DNA from: Streptosporangiaceae bacterium NEAU-GS5
Lineage (GTDB): Bacteria; Actinomycetota; Actinomycetes; Streptosporangiales; Streptosporangiaceae
Length of the DNA: 64,000 nt
Assembly (NCBI GenBank): GCA_017592665.1
Contig: JAGFNW010000034.1
Location: 17,235 to 81,234 of the forward strand
Direction of reading: 5' to 3'
Shown here: positions 1-9,900 of the stretch, piece by piece
Position numbering within the stretch: the first letter of the stretch is position 1
How the letters are laid out: each line of letters begins with the position of its first letter
Notes under the pieces: model-generated
What the model was told of the DNA's origin: nothing
The model's database searches: none
What the model saw: the letters and a program-made list of their open reading frames with translations, nothing else
Made by a program: the position numbers and the translations under genes

Positions 1-2
1 GC

Positions 3-1175
3 GGTTCGAACTTCGGCTACAAGAACGCCATCGAGAAGTGGAACGCCTCCCACACCGACATCAAGATCAAGGAAGACCACCGCACCGACCAGTTCGAGCA
101 GGAGTTCTGGCCGCAGATGATCCAGCAGCTCCAGGCTGGCGCGGGCGCGGGTGACGTGGTCGGCATCGACGAGGGTGGCATGGGCCTCGCGGCCGCACAC
201 CCCGAGTGGTGGACCGACCTTTCCAAGTACGGCCTGGCCGGCCGTGAGGGCGACTACCCCGCCTACAAGTGGGGCGGCGGCAAGACGGCCGACGGCATGC
301 TGTTCGGTCTCGGCACCGACATCGGCGGCATGAGCGTCTGCTACCGCAGCGACCTGTTCAAGAAGGCCGGCCTGCCCACCAACCGCGACGAGGTCGCGGC
401 CCTGTGGCCGACGTGGGACGACTTCCTGAAGATCGGCGCCCAGTTCCAGGCCAAGGTCAAGGACACGAAGTTCGTCGACGGCACCAACACCCTCTACAAC
501 GTGGTGCTGGTGCAGGAAGCCGCCAAGAACGGCAACGTCATGTACTTCGACAAGAGCAACCAGTTGATCGTCGACAAGAACCCGGCCGTCAAGACCGCGT
601 TCGACTTCGCGACCAAGCTCACCCAGCAGAACCTGACCGCCAAGATGCGCAACTTCACGCCGGAGTGGTCGACCGGCACCCAGAAGGGCGCCTTCGCCGT
701 CCTCGGCTGCCCGTCGTGGATGCTCGGCGTGGTCTCCGGCAACGCGGGCGACGGCGGCAAGGGCAAGTGGGACGTCGCCAACGTCCCGGGTGACGGTGGC
801 AACTGGGGCGGCTCGTGGCTCGCGGTCCCGGCCCAGACCAAGCACCCCGCAGAGGCCGCGAAGGTCGCCGACTACCTGACCAGCACCGAGGTCGAGGCGT
901 CGATCTTCAAGGACTTCGGCAACATGCCCAGCAACAGCAAGTCCCTGGCAGACCCGTCGGTCCAGAGCGCGACCAACCCGTTCTTCAGCGACGCGCCGAT
1001 CGGGCAGATCTTCGCCAAGTCCGCGGCCGCCCTCCAGCCGGTCTACCTCGGCATCAAGCACGCTCAGGTGAAGAACGCCATCGAGTCCGTGGTCCAGGGC
1101 ATCGACGACAGGTCGATTCCCTTCGACACCTCCTGGCAGAAGCTCGTCGACGACGCGGTGAAGGCAGCGGGCTGA
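3..1175 (+). CDS. cebE: Cello-oligosaccharide ABC transporter, extracellular solute-binding protein (5' truncated)
   Basis: Partial gene: the reading frame is open from the first in-frame codon at 3, so the start codon, lipoprotein signal and first residues lie outside the window; the TGA is at 1173-1175. The visible 390 residues look like a family 1 (MalE-like) sugar-binding protein, with Trp- and Tyr-rich stretches and the usual ending in which helices close the second lobe. The protein would be tethered outside the membrane and deliver oligosaccharide to the CebFG permease. Cellobiose or cello-oligosaccharide specificity is inferred from the order binding protein, two permeases, GH1 glucosidase, LacI regulator, which is the order recalled for the Thermobifida CelR locus. 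No ATPase gene is present; in this family the shared MsiK ATPase is encoded elsewhere. Confidence 0.85.
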   Translation, partial: GSNFGYKNAIEKWNASHTDIKIKEDHRTDQFEQEFWPQMIQQLQAGAGAGDVVGIDEGGMGLAAAHPEWWTDLSKYGLAGREGDYPAYKWGGGKTADGMLFGLGTDIGGMSVCYRSDLFKKAGLPTNRDEVAALWPTWDDFLKIGAQFQAKVKDTKFVDGTNTLYNVVLVQEAAKNGNVMYFDKSNQLIVDKNPAVKTAFDFATKLTQQNLTAKMRNFTPEWSTGTQKGAFAVLGCPSWMLGVVSGNAGDGGKGKWDVANVPGDGGNWGGSWLAVPAQTKHPAEAAKVADYLTSTEVEASIFKDFGNMPSNSKSLADPSVQSATNPFFSDAPIGQIFAKSAAALQPVYLGIKHAQVKNAIESVVQGIDDRSIPFDTSWQKLVDDAVKAAG

Positions 1176-1198
1176 TCCGTTCCCGTCCTTCCCTCAGG

Positions 1199-1245
1199 AC
1201 CGGCCCGCAGCGGCTGCCGAAGGGGCAGCCCGCCGGCGGGCCGGT
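1199..1245 (+). promoter_or_regulatory. Nested stem-loop between cebE and cebF
   Basis: Two nested inverted repeats: outer arms ACCGGCCCGC (1199-1208) and GCGGGCCGGT (1236-1245), inner arms GGCTGCC (1212-1218) and GGCAGCC (1224-1230). There is no T-tract, so a full terminator is unlikely. Such hairpins behind binding-protein genes usually stabilise the upstream mRNA or attenuate read-through, giving more binding protein than permease. That role is inferred here. Confidence 0.6.
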
Positions 1246-1269
1246 CGCCTGGTCTGCGAAAGGTCAACT

Positions 1270-2244
1270 ATGAGCCTCCACCTCGAGTCGGAGCCCGCGG
1301 CCCGCGTGGGTCCGCCCCGGCGGGGACGGCACGGCACGCCGAGCCAGGGCCGGAGCTTCCGGTCCTGGTTCGACCTGCGCGCCATGCCCTACGCGCTGGT
1401 CTCGCCGTACTTTCTGCTCTTCGCCGCGTTCGGGCTCTTCCCGCTCGCGTTCACGCTGTACTACTCGCTGTTCAAGTACGACCTCACGGGCACCGTCGAG
1501 TGGACGGGGCTGGGTAACTACACCAAGCTGCTGGCCGACTCCGACTTCTGGAACGCGGTCGTCAACACGGTCGCGATGTTCGCGATCGCCACCGTGCCGC
1601 AGTTGCTGCTCGCGCTGTTCCTGGCCAACGCCCTGAACAAGCGCATCAGGGGCCGCCTGTTCATCCGCATGGGCGTGCTGCTGCCGCTGGTCACCTCGGT
1701 GGTCGCGGTGGCCGTGGTCTTCACGCAGCTGTACGGCCGCGACTGGGGCCTGATCAACTGGATACTCAGCCACTTCGGCGTCGAGAAGATCGACTGGCGG
1801 GCCGAGCGCATCCCGTCCTGGATCGCGATCTCCACGATGGTCGACTGGCGGTGGACGGGCTACAACGCCATCATCTTCCTGGCCGGGATGCAGACCATTC
1901 CCAAGGACCTCTACGAGGCGGCGGCCATCGACGGCGCGTCCCGGCGGCGGCAGTTCTGGCAGATCACCCTGCCGATGCTGCGCCCGACGCTGATCTTCGT
2001 GACGCTGATCTCCACGATCGGCGGGCTCACCCTGTTCGCCGAGCCGACGACGTTCTACAACGGCAACGTCGAGGGCGGCTCGGTGCACCAGTTCCAGACG
2101 GTGGCCATGTTCATCGTCAAGGAGGGCTTCCGGGAGTTCAATTACGGCTACGCCGCCGCGGCGGCCTGGCTGCTGTTCCTCCTGATCCTGATCGGAGCCC
2201 TCATCAACTTCTTGTTCGTGCGCCGGATCGGGGGCTCGAAGTGA
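1270..2244 (+). CDS. cebF: Sugar ABC transporter permease, MalF type
   Basis: Inner-membrane permease of 324 residues and one half of the transport channel. The ATG at 1270 follows GAAAGG. A charged N-terminal tail of about 40 residues precedes six predicted membrane helices, the first around residues 43-70. The cytoplasmic EAA loop that docks the ATPase is visible as EAAAIDGASRRRQFWQITLP near residue 220. The stop codon overlaps the GTG start of the next permease (GTGA), so the two halves of the channel are translationally coupled. Substrate is inferred from the downstream beta-glucosidase and regulator. Confidence 0.87.
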   Translation: MSLHLESEPAARVGPPRRGRHGTPSQGRSFRSWFDLRAMPYALVSPYFLLFAAFGLFPLAFTLYYSLFKYDLTGTVEWTGLGNYTKLLADSDFWNAVVNTVAMFAIATVPQLLLALFLANALNKRIRGRLFIRMGVLLPLVTSVVAVAVVFTQLYGRDWGLINWILSHFGVEKIDWRAERIPSWIAISTMVDWRWTGYNAIIFLAGMQTIPKDLYEAAAIDGASRRRQFWQITLPMLRPTLIFVTLISTIGGLTLFAEPTTFYNGNVEGGSVHQFQTVAMFIVKEGFREFNYGYAAAAAWLLFLLILIGALINFLFVRRIGGSK

Positions 2245-3131
2245 CGACGACCGCCATGGCGCCGCCGCGCCGGCGCAATACGCAGGCCGCCGCCAACCCG
2301 TCCGGGATCTGGAACGCCACGGTCCTGACGCGGGTGATGCTGGCCCTCGCGCTGATCCTTTCCGCGTTCCCGCTGTACTGGATGATCGTGATCGCCTCGC
2401 GGACCAACTCCGAGGCCGTTCAGGTGCCGCCCCCCTTCCTGCCGGGAGGGAACCTGGGAGCGAACATCCAAGAAGTGCTCAACACGGAGAACGCGCACTT
2501 CATCACCGGCCTGTCGAACTCGTTCATCGTGGCGAGCACGGTGACGATCTCGGTGGTGCTGATCTCCACGCTCGCCGGATTCGCCTTCGCCCGGCTGAAC
2601 TTCCGCGGGCGGCGGATCCTGCTGGTGACCATCCTGCTCACCATGATGGTCCCGCTCCAGCAGATGGGCATCGTGCCGCTCTACCGGCTCATGGTCTCCC
2701 TGCACTGGAACGGCGAGCTGAAGGCGGTCATCCTCCCCTACCTGCTCAACGGCTTCGGTGTGTTCCTGATGACGCAGTACACCGAGCAGGCGGTCCCCAA
2801 CGAGCTGGTGGAGGCCGCGCGCGTGGACGGCGCCTCCACCTTGCGGATCTGGTGGAACGTCGTCCTCCCCGCGGTGCGGCCGGGCATGGCCGTCCTCGGG
2901 ATCAACACGTTCATGCTCCTCTGGAACGACTACCTCTGGCCGATGATCGTGCTGAACCAGGACAACCCGACGGTTCAGCTCGCCATCCAGGGGCTCAACT
3001 CGCGGTACTCGACCAACTACGTGTTGATCTTTGCGGGCACCGCGTTGTCGATCATCCCGCTCATCGTCGTATTCGTCGCGTTCGGCCGGCAGATCGTCGG
3101 CGGAATCATGGAAGGTGCGGTCAAGGCGTGA
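2241..3131 (+). CDS. cebG: Sugar ABC transporter permease, MalG type
   Basis: Second permease subunit, 296 residues. The GTG at 2241 overlaps the TGA of cebF. Six membrane helices are predicted, beginning with the segment near residues 35-55. The EAA loop is EAARVDGASTLRIWWNVVLP, the MalG-class variant. It pairs with the MalF-type subunit to carry oligosaccharide across the membrane. Its TGA again overlaps the GTG of the beta-glucosidase, tying uptake to intracellular hydrolysis in one translation unit. Confidence 0.87.
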   Translation: MTTTAMAPPRRRNTQAAANPSGIWNATVLTRVMLALALILSAFPLYWMIVIASRTNSEAVQVPPPFLPGGNLGANIQEVLNTENAHFITGLSNSFIVASTVTISVVLISTLAGFAFARLNFRGRRILLVTILLTMMVPLQQMGIVPLYRLMVSLHWNGELKAVILPYLLNGFGVFLMTQYTEQAVPNELVEAARVDGASTLRIWWNVVLPAVRPGMAVLGINTFMLLWNDYLWPMIVLNQDNPTVQLAIQGLNSRYSTNYVLIFAGTALSIIPLIVVFVAFGRQIVGGIMEGAVKA

Positions 3132-4567
3132 CCACGCATGACACGAAGACCAAGGTCGACACTCCCGACGTGACCTTCCCCACGGGCTTCGTCTGGGGCG
3201 CCGCCACCTCGGCGTACCAGATCGAAGGGGCGGTCGCCGAAGACGGCAGGAGCGTCTCCATCTGGGACACGTTCGTACGCCAGCCGGGCCGCGTGCTCGA
3301 CGGCGACGACGCCGACGTCGCGATCGACCACTACCACCGCTACCGCGACGATGTCCGGATCATGTCGGAGCTGGGGCTCACGGCGTACCGCTTCTCCATG
3401 TCCTGGCCGCGGCTGCAGGTCGACGGCAAGGGCCCGCTGAACCCGCGCGGGCTCGACTTCTACAAGCGGCTGGTCGACGAGCTGCTGGCGGCCGGCATCG
3501 ACCCGTGGGTCACCCTCTACCACTGGGATCTGCCCCAGGCGCTCGAGGACGCGGGCGGCTGGCCGTCGCGCGACACGTCGAAGCGCTTCGCCGACTACGC
3601 CACGGCCGTGCACGCCGCGCTCGGCGACCGGGTGCGGAACTGGAGCACGGTCAACGAGCCGTGGTGCGCGGCCTTCCTCGGATACGCGTCCGGCGAGCAC
3701 GCCCCGGGAAGGCGTGAGCCCGCCGCGTCCATCGAGGCCGCGCATCACCTGCTGCTCGCGCACGGCCTCGCGGTCGAGGGGATGCGGGCGCAGGGCCTGC
3801 AGACGCGGATCGGCGGCTCGGTCAACCTGTACGCGGTGTCGCCGGCCACCTCGAGCGAGGCCGACCACGACGCGGTGCGCCGTATCGACGGCCTGCAGAA
3901 CCGGTTCTTCCTCGACTCGCTGCTGCTCGGCCACTACCCCGAGGACGTGCTGAGCGACCTGTCCAAGGTCGGCGACCTGGGGTTCATCAAGGACGGCGAC
4001 ATGGAGACGATCGCGGCGCCGATCGACATGCTGCTGATCAACTACTACAGCCGCTTCACCGTCTCCGGCGCGCCCGGCGGCGCGGTGTCGGCGGCGGCCG
4101 CTCCCACGGACGCGGGGTCACCGTGGGTGGGCAGCGAGAGCATCGGGTTCGTCAACGGCGGCCGCCCGGTCACCGCGATGGGCTGGGAGGTCGACGACAC
4201 GGGCCTGCACGAGGTGCTCCTGCGGCTGGCCGCGGAGTATCCGGCGATCCCGCTGGTCATCTCCGAGAACGGGGCCGCGTACGATGACGAGGTCACCCCG
4301 GATGGGGCGGTCCACGACACCGAACGGCTCGCCTACATCGACGCGCACCTTCGGACGTGCCACAGTGCCATTGAGGCCGGCGTCCCGCTCGAGGGTTACT
4401 TCGCGTGGTCGCTGATGGACAACTTCGAGTGGGCATGGGGCTACGGCAAGCGCTTCGGCCTCGTCTACGTCGACTACCCCACCCAGGAGAGGATCTTGAA
4501 GGACAGCGCGCTCTGGTACGCGGAAAGCATCCGGCTGGGCGGACTGCGCAACCTTTCGGCACAATAG
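3128..4567 (+). CDS. bglC: GH1 beta-glucosidase (cytoplasmic cellobiase)
   Basis: Family 1 retaining glycoside hydrolase of 479 residues, the usual length. The fold starts with FVWGAATSAYQIEGA. The acid/base Glu lies in the TVNEP motif (about E177) and the nucleophile Glu in ISENG (about E380). There is no signal peptide, so it should hydrolyse imported cellobiose or cello-oligosaccharides to glucose in the cytoplasm. The GTG start at 3128 overlaps the stop of the upstream permease gene. A CebR/CelR-type repressor follows 27 nt downstream, as in known actinomycete cellobiose operons. Confidence 0.9.
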   Translation: MTTHDTKTKVDTPDVTFPTGFVWGAATSAYQIEGAVAEDGRSVSIWDTFVRQPGRVLDGDDADVAIDHYHRYRDDVRIMSELGLTAYRFSMSWPRLQVDGKGPLNPRGLDFYKRLVDELLAAGIDPWVTLYHWDLPQALEDAGGWPSRDTSKRFADYATAVHAALGDRVRNWSTVNEPWCAAFLGYASGEHAPGRREPAASIEAAHHLLLAHGLAVEGMRAQGLQTRIGGSVNLYAVSPATSSEADHDAVRRIDGLQNRFFLDSLLLGHYPEDVLSDLSKVGDLGFIKDGDMETIAAPIDMLLINYYSRFTVSGAPGGAVSAAAAPTDAGSPWVGSESIGFVNGGRPVTAMGWEVDDTGLHEVLLRLAAEYPAIPLVISENGAAYDDEVTPDGAVHDTERLAYIDAHLRTCHSAIEAGVPLEGYFAWSLMDNFEWAWGYGKRFGLVYVDYPTQERILKDSALWYAESIRLGGLRNLSAQ

Positions 4568-4594
4568 GACGCGCGAGAGTACGAGGGGGCAACC

Positions 4595-5620
4595 TTGACG
4601 AACGGGGATCGCCGCTCGACGGCCCGGCCGACGCTGGAGGCCGTGGCAGCCCGGGCGGGCGTCGGGCGCGGCACCGTGTCGCGCGTCATCAACGGCTCGC
4701 CGAAGGTGAGCGAGAAGGCGCGCGATGCCGTGATGGGCGCGATCCAGGAGCTTGGTTACGTTCCCAACCGCGCGGCGAGAACGCTCGTGACGCGGCGCAC
4801 GGACATGGTCGCCCTTGTGGTGTCGGAGTCCGAGCAGCGCGTCTTCGATGAACCTTTCTTCGCCGGCATCATCCGGGGCATCAGTTCGGCGCTGTCCGAG
4901 GCGGGGCTGCAGCTGATCCTCAGCATGGCGCAGAACCGGGAAGAGCACGAGCGCCTGGAGGGCTTCCTCGCCGGGCAGCACGTCGACGGCGTGCTGCTGA
5001 CCTCGGTGCACGCGGGCGATCCGCTGCCCGGGCGGCTGGAGGAGCTCGGCGTGCCCACCGTGGTCGGCGGCCGCCCGGTCGGTTTCGACGCGATCAGCTA
5101 CGTCGACATCGACAACCGGGCGGGCGCCCGCCAGGCCGTCAAACACCTGCTGGCCCGGGGCTGCGCGCGGATCGCGACCATCGCCGGCCCCCAGGACATG
5201 GGTGTGGGCGTCGACCGTCTCGCGGGCTACCGCGACGCGCTGCTGGCCACGGCCCGCCCGGAGATCGTGGCGTACGCCGACGAGTTCTCCGAGGAGAGCG
5301 GCGCGCGTGCCATGCAGGAGCTGGCCACGCGCGAGCCGGGCCTCGACGCGGTGTTCGCCGCGTCCGACGCCCTGGCGCTCGGCGCGATCCGGGTGCTGAA
5401 GGACGCCGGGTGCTCGGTGCCCGGCGACGTGGCGGTGGTCGGGTTCGAGGACGCGCCCGCCGCGGCGCACTCCTCTCCCCCGCTGACCACGGTCCACCAG
5501 CCGATGGACGTCATGGGACGGCAGATGGCCCAGCTGCTGATCGCCCGGATCAACGGCGACCGGCTCGAGCAGCCGGTCGTCATCCTCGACACCCATCTGG
5601 TGCTCAGAGACAGCGCCTAA
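4595..5620 (+). CDS. cebR: LacI-family transcriptional repressor, CebR/CelR type
   Basis: LacI/GalR regulator of 341 residues: an N-terminal helix-turn-helix with hinge helix (about residues 13-65, core VAARAGVGRGTVSRVING), then a periplasmic-binding-protein-like effector domain. The TTG start at 4595 is chosen because GAGGGGG lies 5 nt upstream and it gives a complete HTH. It closes the cebEFG-bglC operon, so it probably senses cellobiose. The known operator of Streptomyces CebR and Thermobifida CelR, TGGGAGCGCTCCCA, occurs at 25881 and 28764 and with one mismatch at 23463, which strongly suggests its targets. Its last codons overlap the 3' end of the convergent NRPS operon (5617-5620) with no room for a terminator. 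Confidence 0.88.
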   Translation: MTNGDRRSTARPTLEAVAARAGVGRGTVSRVINGSPKVSEKARDAVMGAIQELGYVPNRAARTLVTRRTDMVALVVSESEQRVFDEPFFAGIIRGISSALSEAGLQLILSMAQNREEHERLEGFLAGQHVDGVLLTSVHAGDPLPGRLEELGVPTVVGGRPVGFDAISYVDIDNRAGARQAVKHLLARGCARIATIAGPQDMGVGVDRLAGYRDALLATARPEIVAYADEFSEESGARAMQELATREPGLDAVFAASDALALGAIRVLKDAGCSVPGDVAVVGFEDAPAAAHSSPPLTTVHQPMDVMGRQMAQLLIARINGDRLEQPVVILDTHLVLRDSA

Positions 5621-6981
5621 ACGAACTCCCCCGGGAGCGCGCTGCGGTGGGCGGCGGCCACGACGTACGACTCGATGCCGCCGAGCAGGGCCGCCATGTC
5701 CCGTTCCGGCAGCCGGGTCGTGTCGGCGCTGAGCCCGACGGCGAGCGTGCCGTTCCACCGGTTGAGCGACATGCAGAAGCCGCAGTTGAGGTGGTCCACG
5801 CCCGGCTGCCATTCGAGCACCGAGTCACCCTGCGACGGGCTGGATCCGATCTCCTCGCCGGGGCGAAGGTCGTTGAAGCAGCACGAGGGGAACACCCGGA
5901 CGCGGCGGCCGGCGCTGACCCGGTCCACCATGGCCTCCCACGCCACCTGGTCGTATTGGGCGTGGCGGTAGGCGGCCAGGACGGCCGGATAGGCGGTGGC
6001 GAGGGTCTCGCCGAGCGGGGCCGCTGCGCCGTTCTCGAGCGTGAACAGGCCCAGCTGGTTGAGGCTGGTGACCAGGTCGCGTGTGCGCGGCTGGAATCGG
6101 TTGTGGACGATCGGCGTGACGGCGCAGACCTGGTGCCCCGTGGTCGCCGCCAGCAGCTGCGTGGCGGCCACCAGGAGCACCGTGGCGGTGCTCACGTGGG
6201 CGCGGGCGGCCACGACCCGTACGGCGTCGTCGAGCGCGGGAGAGGCCAGCATGGCCTTGGCGAAGCGGGGGCTGCCGCCCGGGCCCACCTGGTCGGGGAA
6301 CATGACCGGCGGGATCCGCCGGTAGGCCTCCTCCCAGTGGGCGATGGCGCGGGCCGAGCGCAGCCGCGGCCCCATCGTCTGCTCGCGGACGAGGTCGAGC
6401 AGCTGATAGGAGGGCGGGGGCGGCAGCTCGCCGCGTAGCAGCAGCATCCGTAGGTCGCGCACGACGACGTCGGCCGCGTGCCGGTCGGCGGCCACGTGGC
6501 AGAACACCAGCGCCACGTGGCGCACGGCGCCGTCGCGGACCACGAGCCCGGCCCGGATGGGCGGCTCGCCGGGGCCGAAGGACACGCCCGCCAGGCGCGC
6601 GAGCAGGTCTTCGGCGTCGGCGTCGGGGTCGGAGCCGTCGCCTTCGACCACGTCGATCATGAGCGTGCCGGCCGCCTCGATCTCCTGGCCGGGCCCGAAT
6701 TCGCCGGGCCGCAGCCGGGCGCGCAGGGCGTCGTGCCGCTCCATGATCTGGCCGAGCGCGTCCGCGACCGTCTCCGGGTCGCGCGGGCCGCCCGTCTTCG
6801 GCACGGCCAGCAGCCGGGTCACGTTGAAGTAGTGCGCGTTGTCGCGGCCGGCGTCCTGGATGGCCTTCCAGATGGCGCGCTGCCCCCAGGCGAGCGCCGT
6901 CACGCCCGCGCGGGCGGACCGGTAGTCCGCCGCGATCCTTACTCCGCTTCGCGCCTTGACCTGCGCGGTTCCTCCGATCAT
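5617..6981 (-). CDS. Free-standing condensation-domain-like protein with degenerate HHxxxDG motif
   Basis: Protein of 454 residues spanning one NRPS C-domain fold and nothing else; last gene of the NRPS operon. The C1-like start is WGQRAIW (about 32-38). The signature HHxxxDG reads CHVAADR (161-167): the second His and the Asp remain, while the first His is Cys and the Gly is Arg. The second His is the residue normally needed for peptide-bond formation, so activity is possible but not assured. Its ATG overlaps the stop of the upstream C-A-T gene (ATGA). It resembles the product of 13331-14635 in overall design. Possible roles are chain release, transfer to a soluble acceptor, or a scaffolding/epimerase-like function; none can be chosen from sequence. 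Confidence 0.8.
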   Translation of the reverse strand: MIGGTAQVKARSGVRIAADYRSARAGVTALAWGQRAIWKAIQDAGRDNAHYFNVTRLLAVPKTGGPRDPETVADALGQIMERHDALRARLRPGEFGPGQEIEAAGTLMIDVVEGDGSDPDADAEDLLARLAGVSFGPGEPPIRAGLVVRDGAVRHVALVFCHVAADRHAADVVVRDLRMLLLRGELPPPPSYQLLDLVREQTMGPRLRSARAIAHWEEAYRRIPPVMFPDQVGPGGSPRFAKAMLASPALDDAVRVVAARAHVSTATVLLVAATQLLAATTGHQVCAVTPIVHNRFQPRTRDLVTSLNQLGLFTLENGAAAPLGETLATAYPAVLAAYRHAQYDQVAWEAMVDRVSAGRRVRVFPSCCFNDLRPGEEIGSSPSQGDSVLEWQPGVDHLNCGFCMSLNRWNGTLAVGLSADTTRLPERDMAALLGGIESYVVAAAHRSALPGEFV

Positions 6982-9900
6982 GAGGGCTCCTCCGCCAGCA
7001 GAACGTAGGCCTCTTCGTCGGTCATCTCGGCGAGTTCGGCGACCACCAGTTCCTCCACCGCGGCGGCCAGGCCGGCCACGCTGGGTCGTTCGAAAATGGT
7101 TCTGATCGGCACCTCGACGCCGACCGCGCGGCGCAGCCGGGCCGCGACGCGGGTGGCCATCAGGGAGTGCCCGCCGAGCGCGAAGAAGTCGTCGAACGCA
7201 CCGGGCTCGACCCCGAGCAGGTCGCGCCAGATGCCCGCGACCAGTTCCTCGGCGTCGCCGCGCGGGGGGACCCGCTCGGCCGCGGCCGGCTTGTCCGGCG
7301 GCGGCAGCGCCGCCCGGTCGACCTTGCCGGCCCGGGTCAGCGGCAGCGCGTCCAGCCGCACCCAGGCGGTCGGCACGAACTGGCGGGGCAGCCGGGCGGC
7401 GAGGCCCGTCCTGAGCTCGGCCACATCGATGTGGTCGCCGGTCACGTACGCGACGAGGTCGTCGCCGACGGCTGTGACGTAGGCTTCCCTGACTCCGTGG
7501 AGAGCGGTCAGGTGGCTCTCCACTTCGCCGGGCTCTATTCGGAAGCCGCGGACTTTGACCTGGGCGTCGAACCGGCCGAGGAACTCCAGTCGTCCGTCGC
7601 GCCGCCATCGGCCCCGGTCGCCGGTCCGGTAGCGGCGTCCCCCGGTCCCGCCGTGTGGGTCGGGGCCGAACGCGGCGGCCGTGACGCCCGGGCGGCCGAG
7701 GTAGCCGATCGCGACGCCGGGTCCGCCGATCATCAGTTCGCCCGCGCAGCCGTACGGCTGGGGCCGTCCTCGCGCGTCGGCGACGCGGACGCTGGCGCCG
7801 TCGATGGGCCGGCCGATGGGCGGCCGCTCGCCGTCGTTCACCAGGTCGCAGGCGGTCGCGATGACCGTGCCCTCGGTCGGGCCGTAGGTGTTGACCAGGC
7901 GCGCCGACCGGGCGAACCGCTCCTGCCAGCGCGCCACCGCGGGCGCGAGGACCTGCTCGCCGCCGAGGATGACCAGCCGCAGGGCGGGCGGCCAGGCGAT
8001 CTCGTCGAGGTCGTCGACCAGCCGGTGCCAGTACGCGGTGGGCAGGTCGAGCACGCTCACCGAGCGGCCCTGCGGCGAGGCGAGGACGTCGGGGAGCGTG
8101 GCCGCCCCCTCCGGCAGCAGCAGCAGGGCCGCCCCGGCGGCCAGCGCCGGGAAGATCTCCTCGACGTGCGCGTCGAAGCTGAGCGAGGCGAACTGGACGA
8201 CCCGGTCCGCCGGGCCCAGCTCGTACGCCTCCCGCATCCAGGCCACCCGGGCCGCGACCGCGCGGTGATCGATCACGACGCCCTTGGGCCGGCCCGTCGA
8301 CCCCGACGTGAAGATCACGTACGCCGGGTCGGAGGGCCGGTTGACGGTCTCCGGCGGCTCGCCCGCGACATCCGGGTCGAAGCTCCGATAGGGGAGGACG
8401 GCCCGGGTCACCACTCCGGCGGCCGCGGCGTCCGTGAGGATCGACGCGATCCGCTCCGGCGGGTCGGCCGGATCGAGCGGCAGGTAGGCGGCCCCGGCAC
8501 GCCAGACGGCCAGCAGCGCGACGATCGCCTCGGGCGACCTCGGCAGGCACACGCCGACGATGTCGCCTCGCCCGACGCCGGCCGCGCGGAGTCCGCCCGC
8601 CAGCCGGCCCACCCGGGTCTCCAGCTCCGCGTAGGACACCGTCTCGGCGCCGCAGACCAGGGCCACCTCGCCGTTGCCGATGGTGTAGGGCTGGAAGTCC
8701 GGCTCGGCGACCTCGTCCGTCGCCGCCAGGAACTTGTGGTCCTCGGGGGTCCACAGGTCGAGCTCCGATATCGGCGTGCCGGGGGCGGCGGCGGCCGATT
8801 CCAGCAGCCGCCGGAAGCGCTCGGCCAGGCACACGAGGTCCTCGTGGTCGTACAGCTCGCGCGCGCCGATGATCGACAGCGTGAACTCTCCGCCGATCTC
8901 CCAGGCCTCGACCAGCAGCCCGCTCTTGGTCTGGGTCAGGTCGGAGCCGTACGGGGACATCTCGAGGCCGTGGAACGCGCGGCCGGCGCCTTCGTTGTGG
9001 TTGTGCAGGATCAGCATGCTCGGCATGACCGCGTCCACCGGGTGTGGCAGCCGCTCGAACGGCACGGCCGGCCGGTTGAGCGCGTCGAGCGCCTCGCTCC
9101 TGACCCGCTCCACCAGCTCGATGAAGGTGGGATCCCCGGACAGGTCGCCGCGCAGCACGACGCCCTGGGCCACGTAGCCGATCATGGGCTCCAGCTCGAC
9201 CCGGTCGCGGCCGGCGACGGCGGTGCCGGTGAGGATGTCGTCGCGGCCCGTGTGGCGGAAGACGAGCGCCTGGTAGGCGGCCATCATCACCATGAAGAGG
9301 CTGGCGCGCCCGGCGCGGGCCAGCCGCTCCAGCTCGCGGATCACCGGCAGCGCGACCGTCGTGCGATGCCACACCGCGGCCCGCTCGGCGGGCGGCACGG
9401 CGCGCGCCCGGGCCATCGGCAGGTCGGGCGGCGGCGGCTCGGCCAGCTTGTCCTGCCAGTACGGCACGGCCCGGTCGGACCTGCGGCGCTGCCACCGCGC
9501 GTAGTCGCCCGGCTGGACCGGCAGGGCCGGCAGCTCGGGCGCCCGCCCGAGGACGTGGGCGCTGTAGAACTCGGCGAGGTCCGACAGGAGGATCACGGCC
9601 GACCAGCCGTCGGCGACGATGTGATGCGGCACGGCGCACAACAGGTGATCGTCGGGCCCGAAGGTGACCACGCTCACCCGGAGGGGCGGCGCGGCGGCCA
9701 GGTCGAACGGCCGGTTGACCCGATCCTCCAGGATGACCCGCGCCGACAGCTCGTCCGGCGCGTCCACCCATTCGATCACCGGCCGCCAGCCCTCCTGTAC
9801 GACGGCCCAGGGCACGCCGTCCACTTCGGCGAAGCGGGTGCGAAGGCCTTCGTGGCGGTCGACGACGGCGCCGAGCGCCGCGGTGAACGCCGTCCGGTCG

